Source: CADEFQ01 sp035433705
GTDB lineage: Bacteria > Pseudomonadota > Gammaproteobacteria > Steroidobacterales > Steroidobacteraceae
Direction of reading: 5' to 3'
Length of the DNA stretch: 64,000 nucleotides
Assembly (NCBI GenBank): GCA_035433705.1
Contig: DAORVK010000011.1
Coordinates: 9,860 to 73,859 of the forward strand
How positions within the stretch are numbered: position 1 is the first letter of the stretch; every line of letters starts with the position of its first letter. The notes under the pieces were generated by a model, which saw nothing but the letters and a program-made list of their open reading frames with translations, was not told where the DNA came from and made no database searches. Of the stretch, positions 16,264 through 25,464 are shown piece after piece. Made by a program: the position numbers and the translations under genes.

Positions 16264-18147
16264 ATGGCCGCGAAAGTACGCATCAAGGACCAGTGGAAGG
16301 AGCAGCGACTCTTCGAGCAGCGCTCGGTGATCGGGGGCGGGATCATTGCGGCTCTCACGGTCCTGCTGCTCGCGCGTCTCGTCACGCTGCAAGTCGTGAG
16401 GCACGACTACTATACGGATCTCTCGCAGGGCAACCGCGTGCGCATCGAGCCGCTGCCCGCACCGCGCGGGCTCATTCTCGATCGCAACGGTACGGTGGTT
16501 GCCGAGAACCGCCCTGCCTACCAGCTCGAACTGGTGCGCGAGGAAGTCCCCGACCTCGGCGACACGCTCAGGCGCCTCGCGGCCATCAACCTCATCCCCA
16601 CTGACGACATCGACGATGCGCGCAAGCTCGTGATGTCCCACCGCAGCTTCGACAGCGTGCCGGTTCGCCTGCGACTTGACGACGAGGAAATCGCCACCTT
16701 TGCCGTGCACCGCTTCGAGTTTCCCGGTGTCGACATCCGCACGCGCCTCGCACGCTCCTATCCCTACGGCGCGCTCGCCGTGCACGCGCTCGGCTATGTT
16801 GGCGCGATCAGTGAGCAGGATCTCGGGCACATCGACCGCGCGGCCTACTCCGGCACCACGCTGATCGGCAAGCTCGGCGTTGAAGCGGCCTACGAGAAGG
16901 ACCTGCACGGGCAGAACGGCTCGCGCGAGATTCTCGTGAACGCCCAGGGCCGCTCGGTGCAGCGCCAGGGCGCGTTCGTACCAAACCTGCGGACCGTGAC
17001 GCCGGTGGCGGGGGAAGACCTGCTCCTCGCGATGGATCTCGACGTGCAGAAGGTCGCGGAAGAAGCGCTCGGGGACCGGCGTGGCGCCGTCGTCGCGATC
17101 AATCCGGGCAATGGCGATGTGCTCGCGCTCACGAGCCGCCCGGGCTTCGACCCGAACACCTTCGGCCGTGGTATCACGCGCGTCGAATACAAGGCGCTGC
17201 TCGACGACATCGATCGGCCACTCTTCAATCGCGCACTGCGTGGCACTTACCCTTCAGGCTCGACGATCAAGCCCGCCATCGCCCTCGCCGGCCTCGTTTA
17301 CGACGTGGTGGCGCCGACCGATCACCGCTTCTGCGCGGGGGTCTATCGCCTGCCGGGCAGCAGTCGCATGTTTCGCGAGGGGCGCAGTGGCCGGCACGGA
17401 TCGGTCAGCCTCGTCGATGCGATCGCGCGCTCCTGCGACGTGTATTTCTACGATCTCGCCAACCGGCTGGGCGTCGACCGCATCAGCACATTCCTCGGGC
17501 TGTTCGGCTTCGGCAACATCACCGGTATCGACATCGGCGGGGAGAAGCCCGGCCTGCTGCCGTCACGCGAATGGAAGCGCAAGGCCTTCTCGCGCCCGCA
17601 GGACCAGGTGTGGTTTCCGGGCGAGACAGTCAATTTCGGCATCGGCCAGGGCTACTTTCTCGTGACGCCGCTGCAGCTCGCGCATTACACGTCAATGCTC
17701 GCGAACCACGGCAGGTCGTTCAAACCGCGCCTCGTGAGCGGCGTGCGCGATCCGGTCAGCGGCACGATCCGCCGCTTTGCGCCGGAGAAGGGCGCGGACA
17801 TCACCGCGTCGCCCGGGCAGTGGCAGATCGTGATGGAAGGAATGGAGGGCGCGATGCGCGGCCGCGGCACTGCAGCCGCCACGGCCGGCAGGAACATGAC
17901 GTACGACATCGCGGGCAAGACCGGCACCGCGCAAGTCTTCTCCGTTGGCCAGAACGAGAAATACAACGAAAAGACGGTGCCCGAGCGCCTGCGTGACCAT
18001 TCGTGGTTCATCGCGTTCGCGCCGGCGGAGGCGCCGCGCATCGCCGTGGCCGTGCTCGTCGAGAACGGCGGCTTCGGCTCAACGGGCGCAGCGCCGATCG
18101 CGCGCAAGGTCATGGACGCCTGGCTGCTGAAGGGAGGGGGCGCATGA
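16264..18147 (+). CDS. mrdA: Penicillin-binding protein 2, elongasome transpeptidase
   Basis: 627 residues. One membrane anchor (about 22-42) is followed by the pedestal domain (PAPRGLILDRNGTVVAENRPAYQL, DDARKLVM) and the transpeptidase domain. The active-site SxxK is at S333 (YPSGSTIKP), followed by SCD in ARSCDVYFYDLA and KTGTA near residue 560. It cross-links side-wall peptidoglycan in complex with RodA. It starts directly at the mreD stop (TGA ATG), and its stop overlaps the rodA ATG. The length is normal for class B PBP2. Confidence 0.98.
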   Translation: MAAKVRIKDQWKEQRLFEQRSVIGGGIIAALTVLLLARLVTLQVVRHDYYTDLSQGNRVRIEPLPAPRGLILDRNGTVVAENRPAYQLELVREEVPDLGDTLRRLAAINLIPTDDIDDARKLVMSHRSFDSVPVRLRLDDEEIATFAVHRFEFPGVDIRTRLARSYPYGALAVHALGYVGAISEQDLGHIDRAAYSGTTLIGKLGVEAAYEKDLHGQNGSREILVNAQGRSVQRQGAFVPNLRTVTPVAGEDLLLAMDLDVQKVAEEALGDRRGAVVAINPGNGDVLALTSRPGFDPNTFGRGITRVEYKALLDDIDRPLFNRALRGTYPSGSTIKPAIALAGLVYDVVAPTDHRFCAGVYRLPGSSRMFREGRSGRHGSVSLVDAIARSCDVYFYDLANRLGVDRISTFLGLFGFGNITGIDIGGEKPGLLPSREWKRKAFSRPQDQVWFPGETVNFGIGQGYFLVTPLQLAHYTSMLANHGRSFKPRLVSGVRDPVSGTIRRFAPEKGADITASPGQWQIVMEGMEGAMRGRGTAAATAGRNMTYDIAGKTGTAQVFSVGQNEKYNEKTVPERLRDHSWFIAFAPAEAPRIAVAVLVENGGFGSTGAAPIARKVMDAWLLKGGGA

Positions 18148-19280
18148 CCTTTGGCAGCATCGACAGCTCGTACACGCGCCGCACCCTGACGAGCTCGGCG
18201 CGTGCGCTCGCAAGCCTCAAGGTCGACGGGCCGCTGCTCGTGGGCCTCAGCCTGATTGCGATCTTCGGGCTCATCGTGCTCTACAGCGCGTCGGGCCGCG
18301 ACCTTGCCACGGTGCTGAAGTCCGCCACGCGCCTCGGAATCGGCGCCATCGTGATGCTGCTGCTGGCACGCGTGAAGCCGGGCTTCCTGCGCCGCGCAGC
18401 GCCGGCGATCTACGTCCTCGGCATCCTGTTGCTCATCGTCGTCGATGTCGTGGGTTATATCGGCAAGGGCGCGCAGCGCTGGCTCGATCTCGGCCTCTTC
18501 CGCTTCCAGCCTTCCGAGATCATGAAGCTCGCCGTGCCGATGATGTGTGCGTGGTATCTGCACGAGCGGCCGCTGCCGCCGTCCCCCGGGGACCTGCTCG
18601 TCGCGGCCGGGATCGTGTTCGTGCCGGCCGCGCTGACCGCCGCGCAGCCGGACCTCGGCACCGGCATGTTGATCGCGATCGCAGGCGTACTCGTCATGCT
18701 GCTCGCGGGGCTGCAGTCGCGCGTCATCCTGGTGCTCGCGGGCGTCACGGCGCTTGGCGCGTGGTTCGGCTGGAGCTTTCTGCACGACTACCAGCAGAAG
18801 CGCGTCCTCACCTTCCTCGATCCGCAGTCCGATCCACTGGGCGCGGGTTACCACATCATCCAGTCGCAGATCGCGATCGGCTCGGGTGGCGTCTTCGGCA
18901 AGGGCTGGATGAACGGCAGCCAGGGCCAACTCGAGTTCCTGCCCGAGCGCTCCACCGATTTCATCTTCGCGGTGATCGGCGAGGAATTCGGACTGGTGGG
19001 ACTCGTGCTGCTGGTCCTCCTCTATCTCTTCGTGGTCGGCCGCGCGATCTACCTCGCCATGCAGACCCAGGAAACCTTTGCGCGCCTGCTCGCCGGCAGC
19101 CTCGCGATGACGTTCTTTGTCTATGTGTTCATCAACGCGGGCATGGTGAGCGGCCTGCTGCCGGTCGTCGGCGTGCCGCTGCCGCTCGTCAGCTACGGCG
19201 GCACGTCAATGGTGACCCTGCTGGCCGGGTTCGGTATTCTGATGTCGCTCTACTCGCATCGGAAACTGATTCGCTCTTGA
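18144..19280 (+). CDS. rodA: RodA peptidoglycan polymerase (SEDS family)
   Basis: 378 residues with about ten membrane segments. SEDS hallmarks include YSASGRDLATVLK, KGAQRWLDLGLFRFQPSEIMKL, AAQPDLGTGML (with the essential aspartate), FLPERSTDFIFAVIGEEFGL and GLLPVVGVPLPLVSYGG. It polymerises lipid II together with PBP2. The ATG at 18144 overlaps the mrdA stop and has GGGAGG just upstream; the 47 codons of open frame before it are a shadow of mrdA. Its stop overlaps the mltB TTG. Confidence 0.97.
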   Translation: MTFGSIDSSYTRRTLTSSARALASLKVDGPLLVGLSLIAIFGLIVLYSASGRDLATVLKSATRLGIGAIVMLLLARVKPGFLRRAAPAIYVLGILLLIVVDVVGYIGKGAQRWLDLGLFRFQPSEIMKLAVPMMCAWYLHERPLPPSPGDLLVAAGIVFVPAALTAAQPDLGTGMLIAIAGVLVMLLAGLQSRVILVLAGVTALGAWFGWSFLHDYQQKRVLTFLDPQSDPLGAGYHIIQSQIAIGSGGVFGKGWMNGSQGQLEFLPERSTDFIFAVIGEEFGLVGLVLLVLLYLFVVGRAIYLAMQTQETFARLLAGSLAMTFFVYVFINAGMVSGLLPVVGVPLPLVSYGGTSMVTLLAGFGILMSLYSHRKLIRS

Positions 19281-20290
19281 GGACACTCGCCACCGCGCTC
19301 GCCATCGCCTGCCTCGCCCTGCCCGCCGCCCACGGCGCGAGCATCTTCGGCGGGACAGACCGTTTCGACCTCGATCGCACCGACATCCGCACTTACGTCG
19401 CCAAGGCGTCGGCGGCCGAGGGGATCGCGCCCGACGACCTCTACCATCTCCTCGCGAAAGCCGCGCCGCAGCCGAAGATCATCGAGGCGATGCAGCGCCC
19501 CGCCGAGAAAGTCACGCCGTGGTGGGAGTACCGTCGGCGCTTCCTCACGCCGCAGCGTATCCGCGAAGGTGTCGCGTTCTGGCAGCAGCACCGCGAGCTG
19601 CTCGACCGCGTCGCCGCCGAGCGCGGCGTTGCGCCGGAATACATCGTTGCAATCCTCGGCGTCGAGACTTTCTACGGGCGCATCACCGGCAGGTTCCGCG
19701 TGCTCGATGCCCTGGCGACGCTCGCCTTCGACTACCCGCCCCGCGCCGAGTTCTTCGGCCGGGAGCTCACGAGCTTCCTGCTGCTTTCACGCGAGGAAGC
19801 CGTCGATCCGTTTGCAGCGCTCGGCTCCTATGCCGGGGCGATGGGCGCGCCGCAGTTCATGCCCTCGAGCTACCGCCGTTACGCCGTGGACGGCAACGGC
19901 GATGGCAGGCGCGACCTTTTCTCCACCTGGGACGACGTCGTCGCGAGCGTCGCGAACTACTTTCGCGAGCACGGCTGGCAGCCCGGCGGACCGGTGCTGA
20001 TCGAGGCAACGATCGCAGCGGACGCGCAGTTCACGCTCGACGCGAAGAATCTCGAGCTCACCGACACGCTCGACTCGGCGCGGACAAAGGGTCTCACGTT
20101 CGAGTCCCCGCTGCCCGGCGCGACGCCCGTAATCCTGATCCCCGCCGAAGGCGAGCACGCGCCCGGCGTGCGGATCGGCTTCGCGAACTTCACGACGATA
20201 ACGCGCTACAACCGCAGTGTCCGCTACGCGATGGCGGTGCACGATCTCGCGCAGGCGCTCGCGGCGGGCGTTTACGCGGCGGACAAATGA
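19277..20290 (+). CDS. mltB: Membrane-bound lytic murein transglycosylase B
   Basis: 337 residues from TTG 19277, which overlaps the rodA stop as TTGA. A signal peptide (LRTLATALAIACLALPAAHG) is followed by the GH103 domain. The catalytic glutamate is E130 in VAILGVETFYGRITG; AMGAPQFMPSSYRRYAVDGNGDG and VASVANYFREHGW are family signatures. It cleaves glycan strands, giving 1,6-anhydro ends. No lipobox is visible, so this copy may be soluble in the periplasm. Its place after rodA fits the common rodA-mltB-rlpA order. Confidence 0.95.
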   Translation: MRTLATALAIACLALPAAHGASIFGGTDRFDLDRTDIRTYVAKASAAEGIAPDDLYHLLAKAAPQPKIIEAMQRPAEKVTPWWEYRRRFLTPQRIREGVAFWQQHRELLDRVAAERGVAPEYIVAILGVETFYGRITGRFRVLDALATLAFDYPPRAEFFGRELTSFLLLSREEAVDPFAALGSYAGAMGAPQFMPSSYRRYAVDGNGDGRRDLFSTWDDVVASVANYFREHGWQPGGPVLIEATIAADAQFTLDAKNLELTDTLDSARTKGLTFESPLPGATPVILIPAEGEHAPGVRIGFANFTTITRYNRSVRYAMAVHDLAQALAAGVYAADK

Positions 20291-21108
20291 GCGCCCGCGC
20301 ACTTTCCGCTGCGCTGACCATCGCGCTCGCCGCGGCGCTGCTGGCGGCCGGCTGCGCCGCCCCCCGGCCGAAGCCTTCGCCCGCTCCGGCACCCGTCCCC
20401 GCAACGCCACCGCCACCCACGGATGTCGCCGCAATTCCCGATGCCGTGCCGCGTGCGGAGCCGCGCAGCCTGCGTGGCAATCCGCCTTTCTACGAAGTTT
20501 TCGGCAAGCGCTACGCCGTGCTCGCCACCGCGGAAGGCCACATCGAGCGCGGAGTCGCGTCCTGGTACGGCCCCGGCTTTCACGCGGCACAGACCTCGAC
20601 CGGCGAACCCTACGACATGTACGCGATGACTGCCGCGCACAAGACACTGCCCCTGCCCTGCTACGCGCGCGTCACCAACCTCGCCAATGGCCGCAGCGTC
20701 GTGGTGCGCGTCAACGATCGCGGCCCGTTCGTCGCGGGGCGCATCGTCGACCTTTCGTACACGGCGGCCGCGAAACTCGACATGCTGCGTGGCGGGACTG
20801 CCTTCGTCGAAATGCGGGTCATCACACCGGGCACGCCTGCCGCGGTGGTGCCCGCGCCGATCGCGGCGCTGAGCGGCGGGCTCTATGTGCAGACCGGCGC
20901 GTTCGCCGAGAGCGCGAACGCGCGCCGGCAGGTCGAACGGCTGCGCTCTGCGGGCATCGAAGGCGTGTTCCTCCTGCCCGCGATTGGCGGTGATCGCACG
21001 CTCCATCGCGTGCGCATCGGGCCGCTGGGCAGTGTCGCCGAATTCGACGCGCTCTCGGCCCGCCTCGCGCGCCTCGGCATCACGGATGCCCGCCTCGCGT
21101 CCGACTGA
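20287..21108 (+). CDS. rlpA: RlpA, lipoprotein with double-psi beta-barrel and SPOR domain
   Basis: 273 residues. The signal peptide ends in a lipobox (LLAAGC, Cys about residue 23), followed by a Pro-rich linker. The septal ring lytic transglycosylase domain carries ERGVASWYGPGFHAAQTSTG, MTAAHKTLPLPCYARVTNL and VRVNDRGPFVAGRIVDLS. A C-terminal SPOR domain (YVQTGAFAESANARRQVERL...VRIGPLG) binds denuded glycan strands. In Pseudomonas RlpA cleaves naked glycans. The ATG overlaps the mltB stop. Confidence 0.95.
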   Translation: MSARALSAALTIALAAALLAAGCAAPRPKPSPAPAPVPATPPPPTDVAAIPDAVPRAEPRSLRGNPPFYEVFGKRYAVLATAEGHIERGVASWYGPGFHAAQTSTGEPYDMYAMTAAHKTLPLPCYARVTNLANGRSVVVRVNDRGPFVAGRIVDLSYTAAAKLDMLRGGTAFVEMRVITPGTPAAVVPAPIAALSGGLYVQTGAFAESANARRQVERLRSAGIEGVFLLPAIGGDRTLHRVRIGPLGSVAEFDALSARLARLGITDARLASD

Positions 21109-21110
21109 CT

Positions 21111-21116
21111 TAGAAT
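21111..21116 (+). promoter_or_regulatory. Predicted -10 element upstream of dacA
   Basis: TAGAAT three bases after the rlpA stop is a good -10 hexamer, with a predicted start near 21123. TGGAG (about 21141-21145) is then correctly placed as a Shine-Dalgarno for the ATG at 21153. No convincing -35 is visible. It suggests that dacA-dat-ybeD can be expressed separately from the mre operon. Confidence 0.4.
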
Positions 21117-21152
21117 CGCCCTCTGACTCACCCGTACTCCTGGAGATGCCGG

Positions 21153-22295
21153 ATGCAACAGCGCCGACGGCTTGCCATTTTCGTTCTTGCCACGTTCGCG
21201 CTCGCCACGACGGCGCACACCGCCGTGCCGATCCCGAAGCCGCCCGCGATCGATGCGCGCGCGACAATCCTCGTCGACTACGACAGCGGCCGCGTGCTCG
21301 CCGAAGCGAACGCCGACGAACGCATGGAGCCGGCGAGCCTCACGAAGATCATGACCGCCTACCTCGCGTTCGACGCCCTGAAGGAAGGGCGTCTCAAGCT
21401 CGACGAGGAGATTCCGGTCAGCGAGCACGCCTGGCGCAGCGAGGGCTCGCGCTCGTTCGTGCAGGTCGGCACGCGTATTCCGGCCGAAGTGCTGATCAAG
21501 GGCATGATCGTGCAATCGGGCAACGATGCCACGATCGCGATTGCCGAGCGCCTTGGCGGCACCGAAGACGCGTTCGCGCAGATGATGAACGCCTATGCGC
21601 AGAAGCTCGGCATGAAGAACACCCACTTCGACAACAGCACCGGGCTGCCAGGGGCCACCCACTACACGACCGCGCGCGACATGGCGCTGCTCGCGCGTGC
21701 AGTGATCCGCGATTTTCCGCAGTACTACCGCTGGTACTCGCTGCGCGAGTTCGTCTGGAACAACATCAGGCAGCAGAACAGGAACGGCCTGCTCGAACGC
21801 GACCCCAGCGTGGACGGCATCAAGACCGGCCACACTTCGTCGGCAGGTTACTGCCTCGCGACCTCGGCGAAACGGGCCAGCATGCGACTCGTGTCGGTGG
21901 TGTTCGGCACGGCTTCGATGAAAGCGCGCGAGGACGCAAGCGCCGCACTCCTCAACTACGGCTTCACATTCTATGAAACGGTCAAAGTGAAAGGCCGCGG
22001 CGAGACGGTGCTCGCACCGCGCCTGTACAAGGGCGCCGAGGAGCACGTCGCGATCGCGCCGCGCGGCGACGTCTACGTGACCGTCGCGCGTGGCGACGCC
22101 GCGCTCGTCAAGACGAGCGCCACAGCAAAGGAGCCGCTGGTGGCGCCGGTGGCGCTCAATCAGGCGCTCGGCGAGATGATCGTGAGCGTCGGCGCCGATA
22201 CTGTCGCGCGCGTTCCGCTCTTTCCGGTAAAGGCAATCCCCGAGGGTGGCTGGTGGACCCGGATGGTCGACGGCGTCGCGCTGATGTGGAATTGA
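21153..22295 (+). CDS. dacA: D-alanyl-D-alanine carboxypeptidase (PBP5/6 class)
   Basis: 380 residues, with a signal peptide over about 23 residues. The peptidase S11 domain has S62 and K65 in EPASLTKIM, SGN in IVQSGNDATIA, and KTG in DGIKTGHTSSAGYC. The C-terminal PBP5 beta domain ends in an amphipathic membrane anchor (WWTRMVDGVALMWN). It trims pentapeptide stems in the periplasm, limiting cross-linking. It could be named dacA or dacC; the sequence does not decide. GGAG lies before the ATG. dat follows after 7 bases. Confidence 0.95.
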   Translation: MQQRRRLAIFVLATFALATTAHTAVPIPKPPAIDARATILVDYDSGRVLAEANADERMEPASLTKIMTAYLAFDALKEGRLKLDEEIPVSEHAWRSEGSRSFVQVGTRIPAEVLIKGMIVQSGNDATIAIAERLGGTEDAFAQMMNAYAQKLGMKNTHFDNSTGLPGATHYTTARDMALLARAVIRDFPQYYRWYSLREFVWNNIRQQNRNGLLERDPSVDGIKTGHTSSAGYCLATSAKRASMRLVSVVFGTASMKAREDASAALLNYGFTFYETVKVKGRGETVLAPRLYKGAEEHVAIAPRGDVYVTVARGDAALVKTSATAKEPLVAPVALNQALGEMIVSVGADTVARVPLFPVKAIPEGGWWTRMVDGVALMWN

Positions 22296-22302
22296 GGCAC
22301 CT

Positions 22303-23175
22303 ATGGCTGAACCCCTGCCGATCGCCTACCTCAACGGCGAGTTCCTGCCGCTCCGCGACGCGCGCATCTCGCCGCTCGATCGCGGATTTCTCTTTGCGGA
22401 CGGTGCATACGAGGTCGTCCCGGTCTTCGGTGGGCGGCCGTTTCGTTTCGGCCCGCATTTCGCGCGCCTCACGCGCAGCCTCGAAGCCTTGCGCATGCGT
22501 GATCCGCTGGACACGGACGGCTGGCGCGCGCTCTGTCAGGGCCTCATCGGGAAGAACGGCGGGGGCGACCAGTACCTCTACATCCAGGTGACGCGCGGCG
22601 CGGAATACGGCCGCAATCACGCGCCGCTCCCCGACATCGAGCGCACCGTGTTCGCGTACGCTGCGCCACTGCCTCGCCCAAGCCCTGCGCAGCTGGCGCA
22701 GGGTGCGGCCTGCATCACCGCCTCGGACACCCGCTGGGCGCGCTGCGACATCAAGTCCGTGGCGCTGCTGCCAAACATCCTGCTTCGTCAGCTCGCGATC
22801 GACGCGGGCGCCTCGGAGACCATCCTGCTGCGCGATGGCTGGCTGACGGAAGCGAGCGCATCCACCGTGCATGTCGTGGTCGGCGGCGAGGTGCTCACGC
22901 CACCGAACTCCAGCCAGATCCTGCCAGGCACGACGCGCAGCGTCGTGGAAGAGCTGCTGCTCGAACTCGGCGTGTCGCACCGCACGACACCCGTCGCCGA
23001 GGCAACGCTGCGCGCGGCCGATGAAATCTGGCTCGCTGCCGCGACGCGCGAAATCACGTCAGTTACGCGTCTCGACGGCCAGCCGGTCGGCAGCGGCGCG
23101 CCAGGGCCTCTCTGGCAGCGCACGTACCGCGCCTTCCAGGACCGGATCAAGCGGCTCGCTGGCACGCCCTGGTGA
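22303..23175 (+). CDS. dat: D-amino-acid transaminase
   Basis: 290 residues of PLP fold type IV. The PLP lysine is in RWARCDIKSVALLPNILLRQ, and SPLDRGFLFADGAYEV, ILLRDGWLTEASASTVHVV and ILPGTTRSVVEELL are family motifs. The substrate could be D-Ala/D-Glu or a branched-chain amino acid, because this fold has several specificities; the dacA-dat-ybeD context favours D-amino-acid metabolism for peptidoglycan. TGAGG gives a ribosome site. The stop overlaps the ybeD GTG start. Confidence 0.88.
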   Translation: MAEPLPIAYLNGEFLPLRDARISPLDRGFLFADGAYEVVPVFGGRPFRFGPHFARLTRSLEALRMRDPLDTDGWRALCQGLIGKNGGGDQYLYIQVTRGAEYGRNHAPLPDIERTVFAYAAPLPRPSPAQLAQGAACITASDTRWARCDIKSVALLPNILLRQLAIDAGASETILLRDGWLTEASASTVHVVVGGEVLTPPNSSQILPGTTRSVVEELLLELGVSHRTTPVAEATLRAADEIWLAAATREITSVTRLDGQPVGSGAPGPLWQRTYRAFQDRIKRLAGTPW

Positions 23176-23435
23176 CTGACCTCAAGCTGCTCACTTTTCC
23201 CACCCGCTATCCGATCAAGGTAGTCGGCCGCACGGGGAACCTGCTGCGCACCGAGATCGACGCCATTTTCCTGCGTCACTCACCCGATATCGATGCCTCT
23301 CTCACCAGCGAGCGTTTCTCGGAAAACGGCAACTATCTTTCGATCTCGTATACGATCATTGCGCGCAGCGAGGCGCAGGTGACCGCGCTCGCCGCCGAGC
23401 TTGCGGCCCAGCCGCACGTGATCATGGTCATCTGA
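23172..23435 (+). CDS. ybeD: DUF493 family protein YbeD
   Basis: 87 residues from a GTG that overlaps the dat stop. It shows the DUF493 pattern (LLTFPTRYPIKVVGRTG near the N-terminus, LSISYTIIARSEAQVTALAAELAAQPHVIMVI at the end), an ACT-like ferredoxin fold often encoded next to lipB. Its function is not established; a regulatory role in lipoate metabolism has been suggested from context. Here lipB is nearby but convergent rather than downstream. Confidence 0.92.
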   Translation: MTDLKLLTFPTRYPIKVVGRTGNLLRTEIDAIFLRHSPDIDASLTSERFSENGNYLSISYTIIARSEAQVTALAAELAAQPHVIMVI

Positions 23436-23464
23436 CGGGATTGTCCACGACGCAGGAGACAGCC

Positions 23465-23686
23465 ATGTCGACATTGCGGATGCTGATACTGCCTCTCGGA
23501 ATTTCACTGCTTCTCTCGGCCTGCGGGCTCGCGGAAACGGCGGGTACCGCCGCCGCGACGGGCGCTTCCGCTGCAGAACAGGCGAGACAGGCGAAGGAAA
23601 TGGAAGCGAAAGTGCAGCAGCAGATCGAGGACGCGCAGGCGGAGGCGCGCAGACAGCGCGACGCAGCAGAGGCCGCAGCAAACTGA
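23465..23686 (+). CDS. Small lipoprotein with alanine-rich helical tail
   Basis: 73 residues. MSTLRMLILPLGISLLLSACG is a lipoprotein signal with lipobox LSAC, followed by an Ala-rich segment and a charged helix (KEMEAKVQQQIEDAQAEARRQRD) that would form a coiled coil. GGAGA lies 8 nt before the ATG. It resembles small periplasmic coiled-coil lipoproteins generally, and I cannot name it. It sits between ybeD and the convergent lipB; the 95 bases after it hold no clear feature beyond GC-rich repeats. Confidence 0.75.
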   Translation: MSTLRMLILPLGISLLLSACGLAETAGTAAATGASAAEQARQAKEMEAKVQQQIEDAQAEARRQRDAAEAAAN

Positions 23687-23781
23687 GCGGCGCGACGGAC
23701 GACGGGCAACGGGCAAGATCGACATCGCGGCCATCGAGGCAGCGCGCCGCGGCTGACGCATCTGGCCGCCGCCCGTAGGCC

Positions 23782-24465
23782 TCAGCGCGTCGTCCGCAGG
23801 TGCTCGACAAGCCGCGGTGCGTACGCCTCCGCCACGTCGCCCACGCTGTCCGGCCCACCGAGATCGGCGAGCCGCGTCATCTCGAGTCCCTGATAACCGC
23901 AAGGATTGATGCGCTTGAAGGGCGCGAGATCGAGGCTCACGTTGAGCGCAAGTCCGTGGTAGCTCGCGCCGCGGCGCACGCGGATGCCGATGCTCGCGAG
24001 CTTGGCGCCTTGCACGTACACACCCGGCGCGCGCGGCCTGGTCCCGGCGTGGATGCCGAAGGTGCCCGCATAGGCGATCACGGATTGCTCGAGCGCGCCG
24101 ACAAGATCGCGGATGCCGAGACTCGCGCGCCGCAGGTCGATGAGCGGATACACGACGAGCTGGCCGGGGCCGTGATAGGTCACCTGGCCGCCGCGATCGA
24201 TCTGCACGACCGGTATATCGCCGGGCGCGAGCAGATGTGCGCGATCGGCGTTCATGCCGAGGGTGAAGACGGGCGGATGCTCGAGCAGCCACACTTCATC
24301 TGGCGTGTCGGGTCCGCGTTCATCGGTGAAGCGCTGCATGGCGCGCCACGTCGGTTCGTAATCGACGCGCCCGAGCCACTTGACGAGGGGCGTATCGGCC
24401 TCGTCTGTCGAGCGCCCCAACTCAGCTGCGGCCGGCAGCGGCAGCATGATCCGGCAATCCGACAT
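23782..24465 (-). CDS. lipB: Lipoyl(octanoyl) transferase
   Basis: 227 residues. Catalytic K155 (VQGAKLASIG) and C189 (RINPCGYQG) are present, with RGGQVTYHGPGQLVVYPLIDL and LEHPPVFTLG. LipB moves octanoate from acyl carrier protein to lipoyl domains, the substrate that LipA then sulfurates. The first 28 residues precede the conserved region, so the true start may lie downstream of ATG 24465 (for example M7); as given it overlaps the end of lipA by 44 bases. The order lipA then lipB is the reverse of the common lipB-lipA. Confidence 0.95.
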   Translation of the reverse strand: MSDCRIMLPLPAAAELGRSTDEADTPLVKWLGRVDYEPTWRAMQRFTDERGPDTPDEVWLLEHPPVFTLGMNADRAHLLAPGDIPVVQIDRGGQVTYHGPGQLVVYPLIDLRRASLGIRDLVGALEQSVIAYAGTFGIHAGTRPRAPGVYVQGAKLASIGIRVRRGASYHGLALNVSLDLAPFKRINPCGYQGLEMTRLADLGGPDSVGDVAEAYAPRLVEHLRTTR

Positions 24466-25459
24466 TGTTGCCGTCGAGGGCCTGCTCGGCCCGATAGCTC
24501 GAGCGCACGAGCGGTCCGGAGACGCACTCGCGAAAACCGCGCGCGAGGCCCCACTGGCGATAACGCGCGAATTCCTCGGGTGTCACGTAGCGCTCGACCG
24601 GCAGGTGATTCACGGTGGGGCGCAGATACTGCCCGAGCGTGAGGATGTCGACGTCGCTCGCGCGCAGGTCGTCCATCGTCGCGGCGATCTCGTCGTCCGT
24701 CTCGCCGAGGCCGAGCATCAGGCTCGTCTTCGTCAGAACCCCGGGGCGATGGCGCTTCGCGTGCGCGAGCACCGCGAGCGTCTGGTCGTAGCCGGCGCGC
24801 GGGTCGCGCACCGGGTGCGTGAGACGGCGCACGGTCTCGACGTTCTGGGCAAACACTTCGAGACCGGAATCGACCACCGTCTCGACATCGCGCAGCACGC
24901 CGTTGAAATCAGGCGTGAGCGCCTCCACCGCCGTGTGCGGGCTTGCCGCCTTGATTGAACGGATGCACGCAGCGTAATGCGCGGCGCCTCCATCCGGCAG
25001 GTCGTCGCGATCGACGGAGGTGAGTACCACATAGCGGAGCTTCATCAGCGCGACGGTGCGCGCTGCGTGCTGCGGCTCTTCGTGATCGAGCCAGCCGCGC
25101 GGATTGCCGGTGTCGACCGAGCAGAAGCGGCACGCGCGCGTGCAGACCTTGCCCATCAGCATGATGGTGGCGGTACCCGCGTTCCAGCATTCACCGATGT
25201 TGGGGCACTTGGCCTCCTCACAGACCGTCGCGAGCGAATGCTCGTGCACCGTCCGGCGCACCCGCTCGTAGCCTGCGCCGGCCGCGAGCGGCGCCTTGAG
25301 CCAGCGCGGCTTGCCGAGCAGTCCGCGACGGTCAGCCTCGCCCTTGGGCTTGATGCCATCCTTGATGGCCGTAAAGCCCTGAGGAGTCACGTATTTTTCC
25401 CCGCTGCGGGCGACCGGAGCGGACTCCGCAACGACGGGAATGCCTTTGAGCTCGGACAT
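24422..25459 (-). CDS. lipA: Lipoyl synthase (radical SAM)
   Basis: 345 residues. The auxiliary [4Fe-4S] cluster cysteines (CEEAKCPNIGEC) and the radical-SAM cluster (CTRACRFC) are both intact, followed by GNPRGWLDHEEP and the C-terminal SGPLVRSSYRAEQ serine ligand region. It inserts two sulfurs into octanoyl-lipoyl domains. ATG 25459 is five bases after the murU stop. TAAAAT lies 7 nt before the ATG and overlaps that stop, so an internal leaderless promoter is possible. Confidence 0.97.
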   Translation of the reverse strand: MSELKGIPVVAESAPVARSGEKYVTPQGFTAIKDGIKPKGEADRRGLLGKPRWLKAPLAAGAGYERVRRTVHEHSLATVCEEAKCPNIGECWNAGTATIMLMGKVCTRACRFCSVDTGNPRGWLDHEEPQHAARTVALMKLRYVVLTSVDRDDLPDGGAAHYAACIRSIKAASPHTAVEALTPDFNGVLRDVETVVDSGLEVFAQNVETVRRLTHPVRDPRAGYDQTLAVLAHAKRHRPGVLTKTSLMLGLGETDDEIAATMDDLRASDVDILTLGQYLRPTVNHLPVERYVTPEEFARYRQWGLARGFRECVSGPLVRSSYRAEQALDGNNVGLPDHAAAAGRS

Positions 25460-25464
25460 ACGCC